Shown here in pieces: positions 7,441-15,533 of a stretch of DNA of 50,366 nucleotides. Where the stretch lies: contig JAICWO010000024.1 in assembly GCA_025934775.1 (NCBI GenBank), positions 1 through 50,366 of the forward strand. Direction: 5' to 3'. The DNA comes from Gemmatimonadaceae bacterium. Lineage in GTDB: Bacteria; Gemmatimonadota; Gemmatimonadetes; Gemmatimonadales; Gemmatimonadaceae. Under the pieces are notes generated by a model. The model made no database searches. It was not told where the DNA came from and was given only the letters and a program-made list of their open reading frames with translations. A program made the position numbers and the translations under genes. Position 1 is the stretch's first letter. Every line of letters starts with the position of its first letter.

Positions 7441-7466
7441 CGGTGCATCCGCTGAGAGCGGAACTT
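7441..7466 (-). repeat. Degenerate CRISPR repeat 1 with intact 5' handle
   Basis: This 26-base segment ends on the minus strand with the full handle ATGCACCG preceded by a perfect 6-bp hairpin TCCGCT-CTC-AGCGGA. Relative to the true repeat it lacks two bases on each side of the stem, so the stem is shortened symmetrically and pairing is preserved. That suggests selection for Cas6e cleavage and handle formation rather than decay. The plus-strand string CGGTGCATCC at 7441-7450 is identical to the array repeat. Confidence 0.82.
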
Positions 7467-7490
7467 AATTTGGCTCTTCAGACAATGCTT
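7467..7490 (-). promoter_or_regulatory. Putative Cascade target site: AAG PAM plus 21-nt near-match to the mini-guide
   Basis: On the minus strand AAG (7490-7488) is followed by 21 bases (7487-7467) matching the mini-guide at 18 of 21 positions. Mismatches are at guide positions 6, 11 and 12. AAG is the consensus I-E interference PAM. Positions 6 and 12 are among those Cascade flips out and does not pair, so only position 11 should cost binding. The site lies on the predicted -10/start region at 7492-7520. Cascade bound here would be expected to block that promoter; a 21-base partial R-loop is unlikely to license Cas3. The alternative is a plain tandem duplication. Confidence 0.6.
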
Positions 7491-7491
7491 T

Positions 7492-7520
7492 AATATCGAG
7501 TCACAGGTTGCTGCGCGCAA
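7492..7520 (-). promoter_or_regulatory. Predicted promoter of the crRNA-like RNA
   Basis: Just past the cas3 stop, the minus strand reads TTGCGC (7520-7515), 17 bases, then GATATT (7497-7492) within an AT-rich GATATTAAAG. Initiation would fall at about 7485, within the putative Cascade target and about 20 bases before the first degenerate repeat. The -35 is weak (3 of 6), so this is a moderate call. A transcript from here would carry both degenerate repeats and could run on into cse1. Confidence 0.4.
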
Positions 7521-7525
7521 GGCCA

Positions 7526-10285
7526 TCATTCCCGAATCAACCCCTCATCTGCCGAGTAAACCAGCCGAACATCCGATCCTCCTGCGCGCAACGTACCGGC
7601 ATACGAGCCTGCACCGGTTTCCGCAACGACCAGTGGGACCACCCACCGCCCCTGATCTGGCCACGTCGAGCGTAGCCGCTCGAGCATCACATCGGCGACG
7701 GGTTCAATCGCCTCGCCGCTCCGAGCCAGCAAACTGCGCCTCACGCTCACCTCCGACCGGCGCCACACATTCATCGCGTTGCGCTCGTCGCCCGGCTCGG
7801 GCCGCGCCAATGGATGCAGCGCGCCATCAAGGGCGCGAACGCAAATACGCAGCACCTCGCTCCTTTCGCCCAGTCGCGTCGGCGCACGCTCGTCGTCGTC
7901 CCACAATCCCTCGCCCGAGGGCGGATAGGGTCGGTTCGGATCGAGCGAGTTCGCACGCCCGAGAAACTGATCCGCCGATCGGTCGCCAATCGTCATGATG
8001 TCGTTGTTCACGAACGCGGGCGGTACCTCGCCATCCTCATCATAGACGAACTCCACCATGGCCCTGGCATCCGACGGCAGCTTGACCAGATGCCCGTCCG
8101 GTAGCACCGCCGCCGTCCGCCAAAGATGCAAGCGGCTCTCGTACACTCGCAGCGTGGATGGCAGGAGATCGCGAAGCCAATCGATTTTGGGCTCCGCCGT
8201 CGCCGCCGAAATCAGGTGGAGGTACGCGGGGCCGCGCTCGTCAGGGCCATTGACGGGATCCCCACTGCTCGTTCGCGAATGCCGGCGGAGCCGGCCCATT
8301 CGTTGGATCAGCACGTCGATTGGCGCGAGATCGCTAATGAGCACATCGAAATCGATGTCCAGCGATGCCTCGGCGACCTGCGTTGCCACGACGATTGCTC
8401 CCTGTCGCTGCTCGCCGCGCGACCGCGGACCGAACCGCGACACGATGCCGTCTTCGATCGTGGCACGATCGCCGGCGGTAAATCGCGCGTGAAAGAGCGA
8501 TACTCGAACGCCGTCGGAGCGGTTCCGCACGCGCCGATAGGTCTCGATCGCATCGCGAACCGTGTTTCGGATATAGAGCACCGCCTGTCCCGTGGATGCG
8601 CTGGCGATCGCCACCTCGTCCGCGGCGGCTACGGCATCGTGGCGAACGATTCGATGCTCGCGCAGACCAACGGCCTCCACGCCCGCCGCGTGTACCAGTC
8701 CACGCCCGACGCGTATCAGCGCGGGGTACTCGCGGGTCGGTGCCGGAATGGGTGGGGCAACATGGTGACGGTCGTCCAGTCCGCGCTCGAATGCCGCGAT
8801 CAACTTCTCTCGAGTCGCCACCGGCAACGTGGCGGAGAGGAGCACCGCGTCGCCTCCCAGCGCCGCCTGAAAGTGGAGCACACGCTCGAGAATCGCGGTT
8901 TGATACGCATCCGCGGCGTGTACCTCGTCGACGACCAGTACTGCGTCGACCAGGCCCAAGAGACGAAGCTGTTGGTGTCGCGACTTGAGCGCAGCCAACA
9001 AGACCTGGTCGATCGTACCGATCCCGATGTGCGCGAGCAGCGCCTTTTTGCGCGAGTCGGCGATCCAGGCGCGGCACTGCGCCGCACCGTCTTCGTCATC
9101 GTGCGGGGGCGATCGATCGTCAGCGGGCCATACTCTCGATTCGAGAAACGCCGCATTCGTATCCGCGCGTCCATGCGCGAGAACGACCGACGCGTTGCTG
9201 TCGGCGCTGAAGAGCGTTGACCATCGTCGCCGGAGGCGGTCGTACATCGCCGTCGCGGTGGCCTGGGTTGGGAGTGCCCAAAACAGCCGCGCCGCCCGAC
9301 CCGCCGCGATCATTCGATGCGCGAGGATCATTGCGGCCTCAGTCTTTCCCGAGCCCGTGAGATCTTCCAGAATCGTAATCGTCGGGCCGTCGCCAAGCTC
9401 GACGCTGGCGGCCGCCGACTGCATTGGCCGAATCTGTTGACCGCTCGCGATCCACATCGCTGCTGACGTGAACGCCGAAGGCTCGACAACGACGACGCCG
9501 GCGTTTTGGATGGCGTGACGTGCGCGTTCATACGCCTGCCGCCAGTACGCCTCGGGAGCGCCGGCTTCGGCGATCGGCGGAAACCACAGTTCATTCGAGC
9601 CGATCCAATCGGCGAGGACGGTCAGGCCGGCAATCGCCCACGTACACTCGGCGGGAACGATGAAGTCGTGATCATCCCGAGGCGGCCCGAGTGTTTGAAC
9701 GACGATGTCCACGAGCGCACGCGCCGCATCGATGTCCCAAGGCTGCGCGAAACGCGAGCGCCGAAGCCCTTCGATCAGCGCGTTTCCCCTGAGATGCTGG
9801 CCATGGATGGACGACACCGGCCGGCCGTGGTGACCGGAAACTGGAACGAGCAGTTGTCGGAAACGCGAGGACTCCGAACTGGCGTCCGTCCCGAGCGCCG
9901 CATCGTATATCGGCAACGTGAGACTCGCATGATGACAATCTACAAGCCCCTCGTTGCCTTTGAAGATCATTCCGAGCTGTGCTGCTGCGTCTGCGCGCTT
10001 GACCTGGAACGCGCTCGCGCATTTGCCAATGTCGTGAAGCGCGACGGCGCTAGCGACGACGCGCGTCGCCGCATCCTCCGAGAGCTCGAGCCACCGGGCG
10101 AAGCGCTCGTTCAGCGAACGGTGCTCCTCCAGATATGCCATCGCGACGGCGCCGACGTCGAGGGCATGCCATTGCAGGAGATGAACTCGGCACTCGGTGC
10201 CGCGGCCAGCCTTTGCCCACCGACGCACGGGGTCCGAGTAACGTACCGTTGAAGTCGACAGCCGTGGTTCCTTGGTAGCGGGCAT
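7526..10285 (-). CDS. cas3: CRISPR nuclease-helicase Cas3 (type I-E)
   Basis: The HD nuclease and SF2 helicase recruited by Cascade to shred target DNA. HD motifs are seen at His40 (QWHALDV), His84-Asp85 (HDIGK), CHHASL near 118 and GHHGRP near 152. WAIAGLTVLADWIGS near 216 is typical of I-E Cas3. Helicase motifs are Walker A TGSGKT at about 310-315 and DEVH at about 452, followed by the later SF2 motifs, so the enzyme looks intact. I chose the ATG at 10285; a TTG at 10318 is possible, and neither has a strong ribosome-binding site. Unlike the other cas genes it is not overlapped with cse1, and its 5' end lies tens of bases from the stop of the ABC-F gene. Confidence 0.95.
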   Translation of the reverse strand: MPATKEPRLSTSTVRYSDPVRRWAKAGRGTECRVHLLQWHALDVGAVAMAYLEEHRSLNERFARWLELSEDAATRVVASAVALHDIGKCASAFQVKRADAAAQLGMIFKGNEGLVDCHHASLTLPIYDAALGTDASSESSRFRQLLVPVSGHHGRPVSSIHGQHLRGNALIEGLRRSRFAQPWDIDAARALVDIVVQTLGPPRDDHDFIVPAECTWAIAGLTVLADWIGSNELWFPPIAEAGAPEAYWRQAYERARHAIQNAGVVVVEPSAFTSAAMWIASGQQIRPMQSAAASVELGDGPTITILEDLTGSGKTEAAMILAHRMIAAGRAARLFWALPTQATATAMYDRLRRRWSTLFSADSNASVVLAHGRADTNAAFLESRVWPADDRSPPHDDEDGAAQCRAWIADSRKKALLAHIGIGTIDQVLLAALKSRHQQLRLLGLVDAVLVVDEVHAADAYQTAILERVLHFQAALGGDAVLLSATLPVATREKLIAAFERGLDDRHHVAPPIPAPTREYPALIRVGRGLVHAAGVEAVGLREHRIVRHDAVAAADEVAIASASTGQAVLYIRNTVRDAIETYRRVRNRSDGVRVSLFHARFTAGDRATIEDGIVSRFGPRSRGEQRQGAIVVATQVAEASLDIDFDVLISDLAPIDVLIQRMGRLRRHSRTSSGDPVNGPDERGPAYLHLISAATAEPKIDWLRDLLPSTLRVYESRLHLWRTAAVLPDGHLVKLPSDARAMVEFVYDEDGEVPPAFVNNDIMTIGDRSADQFLGRANSLDPNRPYPPSGEGLWDDDERAPTRLGERSEVLRICVRALDGALHPLARPEPGDERNAMNVWRRSEVSVRRSLLARSGEAIEPVADVMLERLRSTWPDQGRWVVPLVVAETGAGSYAGTLRAGGSDVRLVYSADEGLIRE

Positions 10286-10339
10286 CCAATACTGTACGCC
10301 GCCGCCGAGCCATCGCAATGACGGAACACTACTCGGATT

Positions 10340-11947
10340 TCAGCGCCGCCCCCGCTCCGCCTCCCATTCCACGAACGGCCCATCGAAATCCCGGAGCCGC
10401 GTCCCGTCGAACGCCCACACGCGGGTCGCCACCTCGCGCAGAAACGCGCGGTCGTGGCTCACCAGCAGCACCGAGCCCTCGTACTCGTCGAGCGCATCTT
10501 CCAGCGCCTCGATGTTCTCGACGTCCAGGTGGTTCGTCGGCTCGTCGAGAATGAGCAGATTGGCATGCGCGAGCGTCATCAGCGCGAGCGCGACGCGCGC
10601 CCGCTCGCCGCCGCTCAACGTGCCGATCTCGCGCTGCACTTCGTCGCCGCTGAACCCGAATGCGCCGAGGCAATTCTGAATCTGCCCGCGGCTCCAGAGC
10701 GGACGCTGATCCTGGATGGCCTCGTACAGCGTCTTCCGCAGCGGGAGGTCCCCAAGGTCCTGCCGAAACCACGCCGGCGTGATCGAGCCCCCGATTCTCA
10801 CGTCACCGCTCGCGGGCTCGTGGTCGCCGACGATCGTCGAGATGAACGACGATTTGCCCGCGCCATTCGGCCCGATCAGCGCGACGAAGTCGTTGCGCCG
10901 GAGCACCGCCGTGAAGTCCTCGACGAGCACGCGGCCGGGCACGTCCACGGTCAGATCCTTCACCGCGATCACCTGGTCGCCGCCGCGTTCAGCGATCTCG
11001 AATTTGAGATCCATCGCCGCCGGATCGCCGGGCGGCGGCGCGAGGCGCGGCAGGCGCTCCAGCCGCTTCCGCTTGCCCTTCGCCTGAAACGAGTTGACCC
11101 CGGCAATGTTCCGGCGAATGTATTCCTCCTCCTTCTTCACGTACGCGATCTGCTTCTGGATCTCGCGATCGCGCGTGAGCCGCCGCTCGGCGCGCTGCGG
11201 AACGAACTGGCTGTAGTTGCCCTTGTACCATTCGCTGGTGCGTCCTTCCACATGCAGGATGTGCGTGCAGATCGCGTCGAGAAACGCGCGATCGTGCGAG
11301 ATCACGATCACCGTTTCGGCGGCGTCGCTGAGCCATTCCTGAAGCCACGTCGTCGTGTCCAGATCGAGGTGGTTGGTCGGTTCGTCGAGCAGGAGGAGGT
11401 CGGCCGGCGCGATGAGCTGCGCCGCGAGGCCAACGCGCCCCCGCTCTCCGCCCGAGAGCGTCGAGACCGGCCGTGTCTTCGCCTCTTCCGCATCGAAGCC
11501 CAAACCCTGGAGGACCGCGTCGACCCGTGCGTGGTAGATGTAGCCGCCGAGATCGGCGAAGCGCTCCTGGTCGTGACCGAATTTTTCGAGGAAGGCGTCG
11601 CTGACGCGCTCTCCGAGCTCGCCCAGCTCGATCGCCTGTTCGGCGATGCGCTTCTCGAGCGCCATCACGTCCCGCCATGCGGCCGCACCCGCTTCCCAGA
11701 CCGTCGTCGCGTCTTCGAAGGCGCGATGTTGGTCGAGTAGCGCCCATCGCAGCCCGGGCTTGCGCGCGACGCTGCCGGCGCTCGGCTGGAGCTCGCCGGT
11801 GATGAGCCTGAAGATCGACGACTTGCCGGCACCGTTGCGCCCGATGATACCCCACCGCTCACCGTCGGCGACGGTGAAGGTGACGTTCTTGAAGATCTCG
11901 GTGGCGCCGAACGACACGCCGACGTTGGACAGCGAGAGCAGCGTCAT
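10340..11947 (-). CDS. ABC-F family ATPase
   Basis: A 535-residue cytoplasmic protein with two ABC domains and no membrane segments. Walker A motifs are GRNGAGKS (36-43) and GPNGAGKS (359-366). Each half has LSGGE and DEPTNHLD motifs. The basic ABC-F linker lies at about 241-310 (KKEEEYIRRN, KGKRKRLERLP). ABC-F proteins act on ribosomes during translation stress or antibiotic challenge; the sequence does not say which subclass this is. It overlaps the oxidoreductase upstream by ATGA, so the two form an operon. Its stop lies 54 bases from the cas3 ATG, so read-through into cas3 is plausible. Confidence 0.93.
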   Translation of the reverse strand: MTLLSLSNVGVSFGATEIFKNVTFTVADGERWGIIGRNGAGKSSIFRLITGELQPSAGSVARKPGLRWALLDQHRAFEDATTVWEAGAAAWRDVMALEKRIAEQAIELGELGERVSDAFLEKFGHDQERFADLGGYIYHARVDAVLQGLGFDAEEAKTRPVSTLSGGERGRVGLAAQLIAPADLLLLDEPTNHLDLDTTTWLQEWLSDAAETVIVISHDRAFLDAICTHILHVEGRTSEWYKGNYSQFVPQRAERRLTRDREIQKQIAYVKKEEEYIRRNIAGVNSFQAKGKRKRLERLPRLAPPPGDPAAMDLKFEIAERGGDQVIAVKDLTVDVPGRVLVEDFTAVLRRNDFVALIGPNGAGKSSFISTIVGDHEPASGDVRIGGSITPAWFRQDLGDLPLRKTLYEAIQDQRPLWSRGQIQNCLGAFGFSGDEVQREIGTLSGGERARVALALMTLAHANLLILDEPTNHLDVENIEALEDALDEYEGSVLLVSHDRAFLREVATRVWAFDGTRLRDFDGPFVEWEAERGRR

Positions 11948-12960
11948 CGCCAGCCGAGCGCGGGCGCGACGTGCGTGAGAATCGATTCAATCACGTGCGC
12001 ATTGTAGTCGACGCCGAGCGTGTTGGGCACCGTGAGAAGGAGCGTGTCGGCCTCGGCGATCGCCTCATCCGCTCTCAGCTGCTCCACCAGCACGTCCGGC
12101 TCGGCGGCGTACGACCGGCCGAACACCGCGCGCATGTTGTCGATCACGCCGATCTGGTCGCCGCTCTCATCGTGCCCGAAGTACATCCGGTCGCGATCGT
12201 CCATCAACGCGAAGATCGACCGGGACACGGAGACGCGCGGCTTGCGTGAATGACCGGCCTCGGTCCATGCGTCGCGGAAGAGCCGGATCTGCCGTGCCTG
12301 CTGGACGTGAAAGGGCTCGCCCGATTCGTCGGCTTTGAGCGTGGAGCTTTGCAGATTCATCCCGTGCTGCGCGGCCCAGACCGCCGTGGCGTTCGATCCC
12401 GAGCCCCACCAGATGCGATCGCGCAATCCCGACGAGTGGGGCTCGAGACGCAGCAGGCCAGGGGGATTGGGAAACATGGGCCGCGGGTTGGGTCGCGCGA
12501 ACCCTTCGCCTTTCAACAACTCTAAAAACACTTCGCCGTGCCGCCGGCCCAGGTCCACGTCGGTGCCGCCGTCGGGCGGCACGTACCCGAAGTGACGCCA
12601 CCCGTCGATGACCTGCTCCGGCGAGCCGCGGCTGATCCCGAGCTGGAGCCGGCCATTGCTGATCAGGTCGGCCGCGCCCGCGTCCTCGATCATATAGAAG
12701 GGGTTCTCGTACCGCATGTCGATGACCGCCGTTCCGATCTCGATGCGGCTCGTCCTCGCGCCGACCGCGGCGAGCAGCGGGAACGGCGACGAGAGCTGCT
12801 GGGCAAAGTGATGCACGCGAAAATAGGCGCCGTCGGCGCCGAGTGCCTCCGCGGCAACCGCGAGCTCGATCGATTGTTGGAGCACGTCGCGTGCGGATCG
12901 TGCGGCCGAGTGGGGAGACGCGGTCCAGTGGCCAAAGGAGAGGAAGCCGATCTTCTTCAT
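11944..12960 (-). CDS. LLM-class flavin-dependent oxidoreductase
   Basis: A 338-residue luciferase-like monooxygenase. The N-terminal strand MKKIGFLSFGHW, the RVHHFAQQLSSPFPLLAAV segment, RIEIGTAVIDMRYENP and LQLGISRGSP are characteristic of the flavin-binding TIM-barrel family. Such enzymes use FMN or F420; which one cannot be read here. I chose the ATG at 12960 because upstream in-frame residues are basic and unlike the family. The end overlaps the ABC-F start by ATGA. The gene is divergent from the DUF2911 lipoprotein gene across a 187-bp intergenic region with no firm promoter. Confidence 0.9.
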   Translation of the reverse strand: MKKIGFLSFGHWTASPHSAARSARDVLQQSIELAVAAEALGADGAYFRVHHFAQQLSSPFPLLAAVGARTSRIEIGTAVIDMRYENPFYMIEDAGAADLISNGRLQLGISRGSPEQVIDGWRHFGYVPPDGGTDVDLGRRHGEVFLELLKGEGFARPNPRPMFPNPPGLLRLEPHSSGLRDRIWWGSGSNATAVWAAQHGMNLQSSTLKADESGEPFHVQQARQIRLFRDAWTEAGHSRKPRVSVSRSIFALMDDRDRMYFGHDESGDQIGVIDNMRAVFGRSYAAEPDVLVEQLRADEAIAEADTLLLTVPNTLGVDYNAHVIESILTHVAPALGWR

Positions 12961-13147
12961 GAACTGCCGGAATGGGGTGCGGGAGCGTCGTCGCTTCGTG
13001 AACCAAGACGAAGTGTACTGAACCGGACAAGGCACGCGCCGCGGGTACGGATGCTGTAAGCAACCGCCGCGCGGCAGTAGCGCTCGACAGTCTGAGATCT
13101 AGTATGGAGTGATCGGCTGCCGCCTCAGACCCTCACGCGCGCATCAC

Positions 13148-14338
13148 ATGCCTACTGCCGCTGTCCGGATCGCCTTGCTGCTCACGCTCGTGGCATGCAG
13201 CACGCCGCGCGAGGAGCGCTACGGTTTCGTTGCCGTCTTGGGCAATGACACCACGTCCGTGGAACAGGTGACGCGGACGCCGAGTCGCATCGTCGTCGAC
13301 GCCGTCGAACGATCGCCGCGCGTGACGCGCCGCCATTGGGACGCCGAGCTCGGGTCGGACGGCGGTGTGCGACGGTGGTCGATGGACACCTACATCCCGA
13401 ACGCATCACCCGATCAGCAGCACCTCCATCACACCGCCGACTTCACCGGCAAGGCGATCGCGCTCACGCGCGCGACCGCCGCTGGGACGCGCCGCTTCGC
13501 GTACGTGAAGCAGTACGCCTCCACCGTGCCGTGGAATGAGTTCGTCTACAGCACGTACGAGCCGTTGTTCGATGCCGCGCGGCGGCAGGGGGCGACGGCG
13601 CGCGTGGGGCAGTACTTCTTCGAGGGATGGGATGAAGGCCACATCGGATTCGCGATGATCGAGCGGCTTCCCGACGGCGCCTATTCGCTCAGGAGCACCG
13701 GGCTCGCGGGGAGCGGCCTCGCCCGGCTCGACTCGCTCGGACGGATGGTGTCGTATTCCGGCGCCGGAACGACCGAAAAGCAGGAGGTGCGCCGGGTATC
13801 ATATGTTCCTGATATCGATTCTCTTACAACACGTCTCGCCGCCGACGAACGGCGCACGGGCGTTCCGTCGGCGCTGAGTCCGGCGGACACGGCGCGCGCC
13901 GCGGTCGGCTCGGCCATCGTGACGATCGCCTACAGCCGCCCGGCTCGGCGAGGCCGGACGCTGCTGGGTGGGCTCATTCCGTACGATCAGGTGTGGCGCA
14001 CCGGGGCGAACGCCGCCACGCAACTCACCACGTCCGAGCCGATCTCGCTCGACGGAATTGCGCTTCGCGCGGGGTCGTACACGTTGTGGACACTCCCGTC
14101 GAAGACTGGCGTGGATCTGATCGTGAACGGAGAGACGGGGCAGTGGGGCACCGCCTACCGATCGAGCGCCGATGTCGCGCGAAAGCCGATGACCGTCGAT
14201 TCGCTGCCGGAGAACGTGGAGCGGTTCACGATTCGCGTCGAGCCGGATAAGGGCGCGAGGAGCGGCGCCGCGAAGGCGCGTCTCGTCATGGAGTGGGGGC
14301 GGTTTCGCTGGTCGGCGGAGATGCGGCGTCGCGAGTGA
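13148..14338 (+). CDS. DUF2911 domain lipoprotein
   Basis: A 396-residue predicted lipoprotein: the N-terminus MPTAAVRIALLLTLVACST has a hydrophobic core and an LVAC lipobox. The C-terminal part, from about residue 240, matches DUF2911: YSRPARRGRTLLGGLIPYDQ, VWRTGANAATQL and AGSYTLWTLP. That domain is common in Bacteroidota and Gemmatimonadota and has no assigned activity. The first 200 residues look like a periplasmic beta-rich domain I do not recognise. The start at 13148 is the first ATG that gives a signal sequence. Confidence 0.85.
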   Translation: MPTAAVRIALLLTLVACSTPREERYGFVAVLGNDTTSVEQVTRTPSRIVVDAVERSPRVTRRHWDAELGSDGGVRRWSMDTYIPNASPDQQHLHHTADFTGKAIALTRATAAGTRRFAYVKQYASTVPWNEFVYSTYEPLFDAARRQGATARVGQYFFEGWDEGHIGFAMIERLPDGAYSLRSTGLAGSGLARLDSLGRMVSYSGAGTTEKQEVRRVSYVPDIDSLTTRLAADERRTGVPSALSPADTARAAVGSAIVTIAYSRPARRGRTLLGGLIPYDQVWRTGANAATQLTTSEPISLDGIALRAGSYTLWTLPSKTGVDLIVNGETGQWGTAYRSSADVARKPMTVDSLPENVERFTIRVEPDKGARSGAAKARLVMEWGRFRWSAEMRRRE

Positions 14339-14353
14339 GCGCGGCCTTCCCTG

Positions 14354-14392
14354 TTGACCTCTGTGCACGTGCCGTCTATGTTGGATAACCAA
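14354..14392 (+). promoter_or_regulatory. Promoter with operator-like dyad upstream of doxX-like gene
   Basis: TTGACC (14354-14359), 17 bases, TATGTT (14377-14382) form a good sigma-70-like promoter. The dyad TTGGATAACCAA (14381-14392) covers the expected start and is a plausible site for the TetR repressor encoded as the second gene of the operon. A GGAG ribosome-binding site follows at 14403-14406, six bases before the ATG at 14412. Confidence 0.55.
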
Positions 14393-14411
14393 CCAATATC
14401 GTGGAGTGAAT

Positions 14412-14921
14412 ATGACGCTGCCCACGCCGGGACGCGAGCAGGGAACGCTCGACACGGATCCTCGAGGCCGACGCGTCGCATACTGGGTCGCGACGTCGCT
14501 CGTCGCGGTCGCGTTCGTTGTACCGGGTGTACTCAACCTGATTCACGCGCCTCACATCGCCGGCGACATGGCGCACCTGGGATATCCGCCATACTTCTCG
14601 ACCATCCTCGGGACGTGGAAGCTCCTCGCCGCGGTTGCGGTACTCGCGCCGCGCACGCCGCGCGTGAAAGAGTGGGCGTACGCGGGGATGATGTTCGATC
14701 TGACCGGTGCGTCCGCTTCCCGGCTGGTGGTCGGCGACTCGTTGGCGACGATCGCGATTCCGCTGGTCATCGCGTGCGTCGTCGCGGTGTCATGGCGACT
14801 GAGACCGCCCGCGCGTCGTTTGTCGGCGGACGGCGCTCGTCGTATGCCGTTCCGGGGCGTCGGGCCGCTCGACTCCCCGGCCGGTTTCTCCGGCGCCCTG
14901 CGCGGCGGAGCCCACGAATGA
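14412..14921 (+). CDS. DoxX-like membrane protein
   Basis: A 169-residue integral membrane protein. Four hydrophobic segments are visible: WVATSLVAVAFVVPGVLNLI, then one around ILGTWKLLAAVAVLAP, one around WAYAGMMFDLTGASASRLVV, and IAIPLVIACVVAVSW. The LIHAPHIAGDMAHLGYPPYF loop and the TWKLLA segment are typical of DoxX-like proteins (DUF4267/DoxX_2 group), whose biochemical role is unsettled. The ATG at 14412 has GGAG at the right spacing. The stop overlaps the TetR start by ATGA, so membrane protein and regulator are co-expressed. Confidence 0.85.
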   Translation: MTLPTPGREQGTLDTDPRGRRVAYWVATSLVAVAFVVPGVLNLIHAPHIAGDMAHLGYPPYFSTILGTWKLLAAVAVLAPRTPRVKEWAYAGMMFDLTGASASRLVVGDSLATIAIPLVIACVVAVSWRLRPPARRLSADGARRMPFRGVGPLDSPAGFSGALRGGAHE

Positions 14922-15490
14922 GTCGAAAGCCCGTCGGTGACAAGCGAACCCGGCTCGTCAACGCGGCCGCGAAGCTCGTGCACGAACAGGGATTCCATCG
15001 CACGACGCTCGCCGACATCTCGGAGGAATCCGGAGTGCCGCTCGGGAATCTCAGCTACTACTTCAAGAGCAAGGACGCGATCGGCCACGCCGTCGTCGAG
15101 CGGCTCGCCTGCGCCTACGATGCACTGCGCGAGTCGTGGGAAGCGGCGCCCGATCCGCGTGATCGACTCACGAGCTTCATTCAACTCACGATGACCAACC
15201 GCGATGCGCTCTCGCGAAGCGGCTGCCCGGTGGGCACGCTGTGCGCCGAGTTGAGCAAAGAAGGCGGTCTGGTCGCGGACAGCGCGACCCGCGTGCTCGG
15301 CGAGCTTCGAGGTTGGATCGAGGCGCAATTTCGGCTGCTTGGAAAGGGTGCAGCCTCCGCCGACCTCGCGAATCATCTGCTCTCGGCCATCCAGGGCGTC
15401 TCGCTCCTCGCGCTCGCGTTTCACGACGTGAAGCTCGTCGAGCGCGAGGCCCGCTATCTCCAGCGATGGGTGCGCGATCTCGCCGGTTGA
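14918..15490 (+). CDS. TetR/AcrR family transcriptional regulator
   Basis: A 190-residue one-component regulator. The N-terminal helix-turn-helix spans about residues 8-55, with TRLVNAAAKLVHEQGFHRTT, ADISEESGVPLGNLSYYFKS and KDAIGHAVV. The ligand domain contains SGCPVGTLCAEL, as in the NemR-like subgroup. It overlaps the doxX-like gene and precedes the SDR gene by 43 bases. The likely target is the dyad at 14381-14392, giving an autoregulated doxX-tetR-sdr operon; this is inference. Confidence 0.92.
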   Translation: MSRKPVGDKRTRLVNAAAKLVHEQGFHRTTLADISEESGVPLGNLSYYFKSKDAIGHAVVERLACAYDALRESWEAAPDPRDRLTSFIQLTMTNRDALSRSGCPVGTLCAELSKEGGLVADSATRVLGELRGWIEAQFRLLGKGAASADLANHLLSAIQGVSLLALAFHDVKLVEREARYLQRWVRDLAG

Positions 15491-15533
15491 TGCGCGAACG
15501 TCACGAAGGAATTCTCCACAGGATGCGAGAAAT

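Noticed and set aside
7431-7448. Five-codon ATG...TGA mini-ORF beginning at the handle ATGCACCG, as a CreT-like toxin
   Set aside because: The ATG is simply the crRNA handle and would be removed by Cas6e cleavage. Rare-codon clustering as in known CreT is not evident.
10306-10330. Six-base seed match (CATTGC) of the mini-guide near the cas3 start
   Set aside because: The adjacent PAM position reads CGT and pairing stops after six bases. This is expected by chance.
10454-11740. 428-codon plus-strand frame opposite the ABC-F gene
   Set aside because: An antisense shadow of a well-conserved gene in GC-rich DNA. The same applies to long frames opposite the S9, GH31, kinase and ADOP genes.
12961-13147. 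Repeated GAACC motifs between the oxidoreductase and DUF2911 genes as an operator
   Set aside because: Only two short copies, with no dyad and no convincing promoter beside them.
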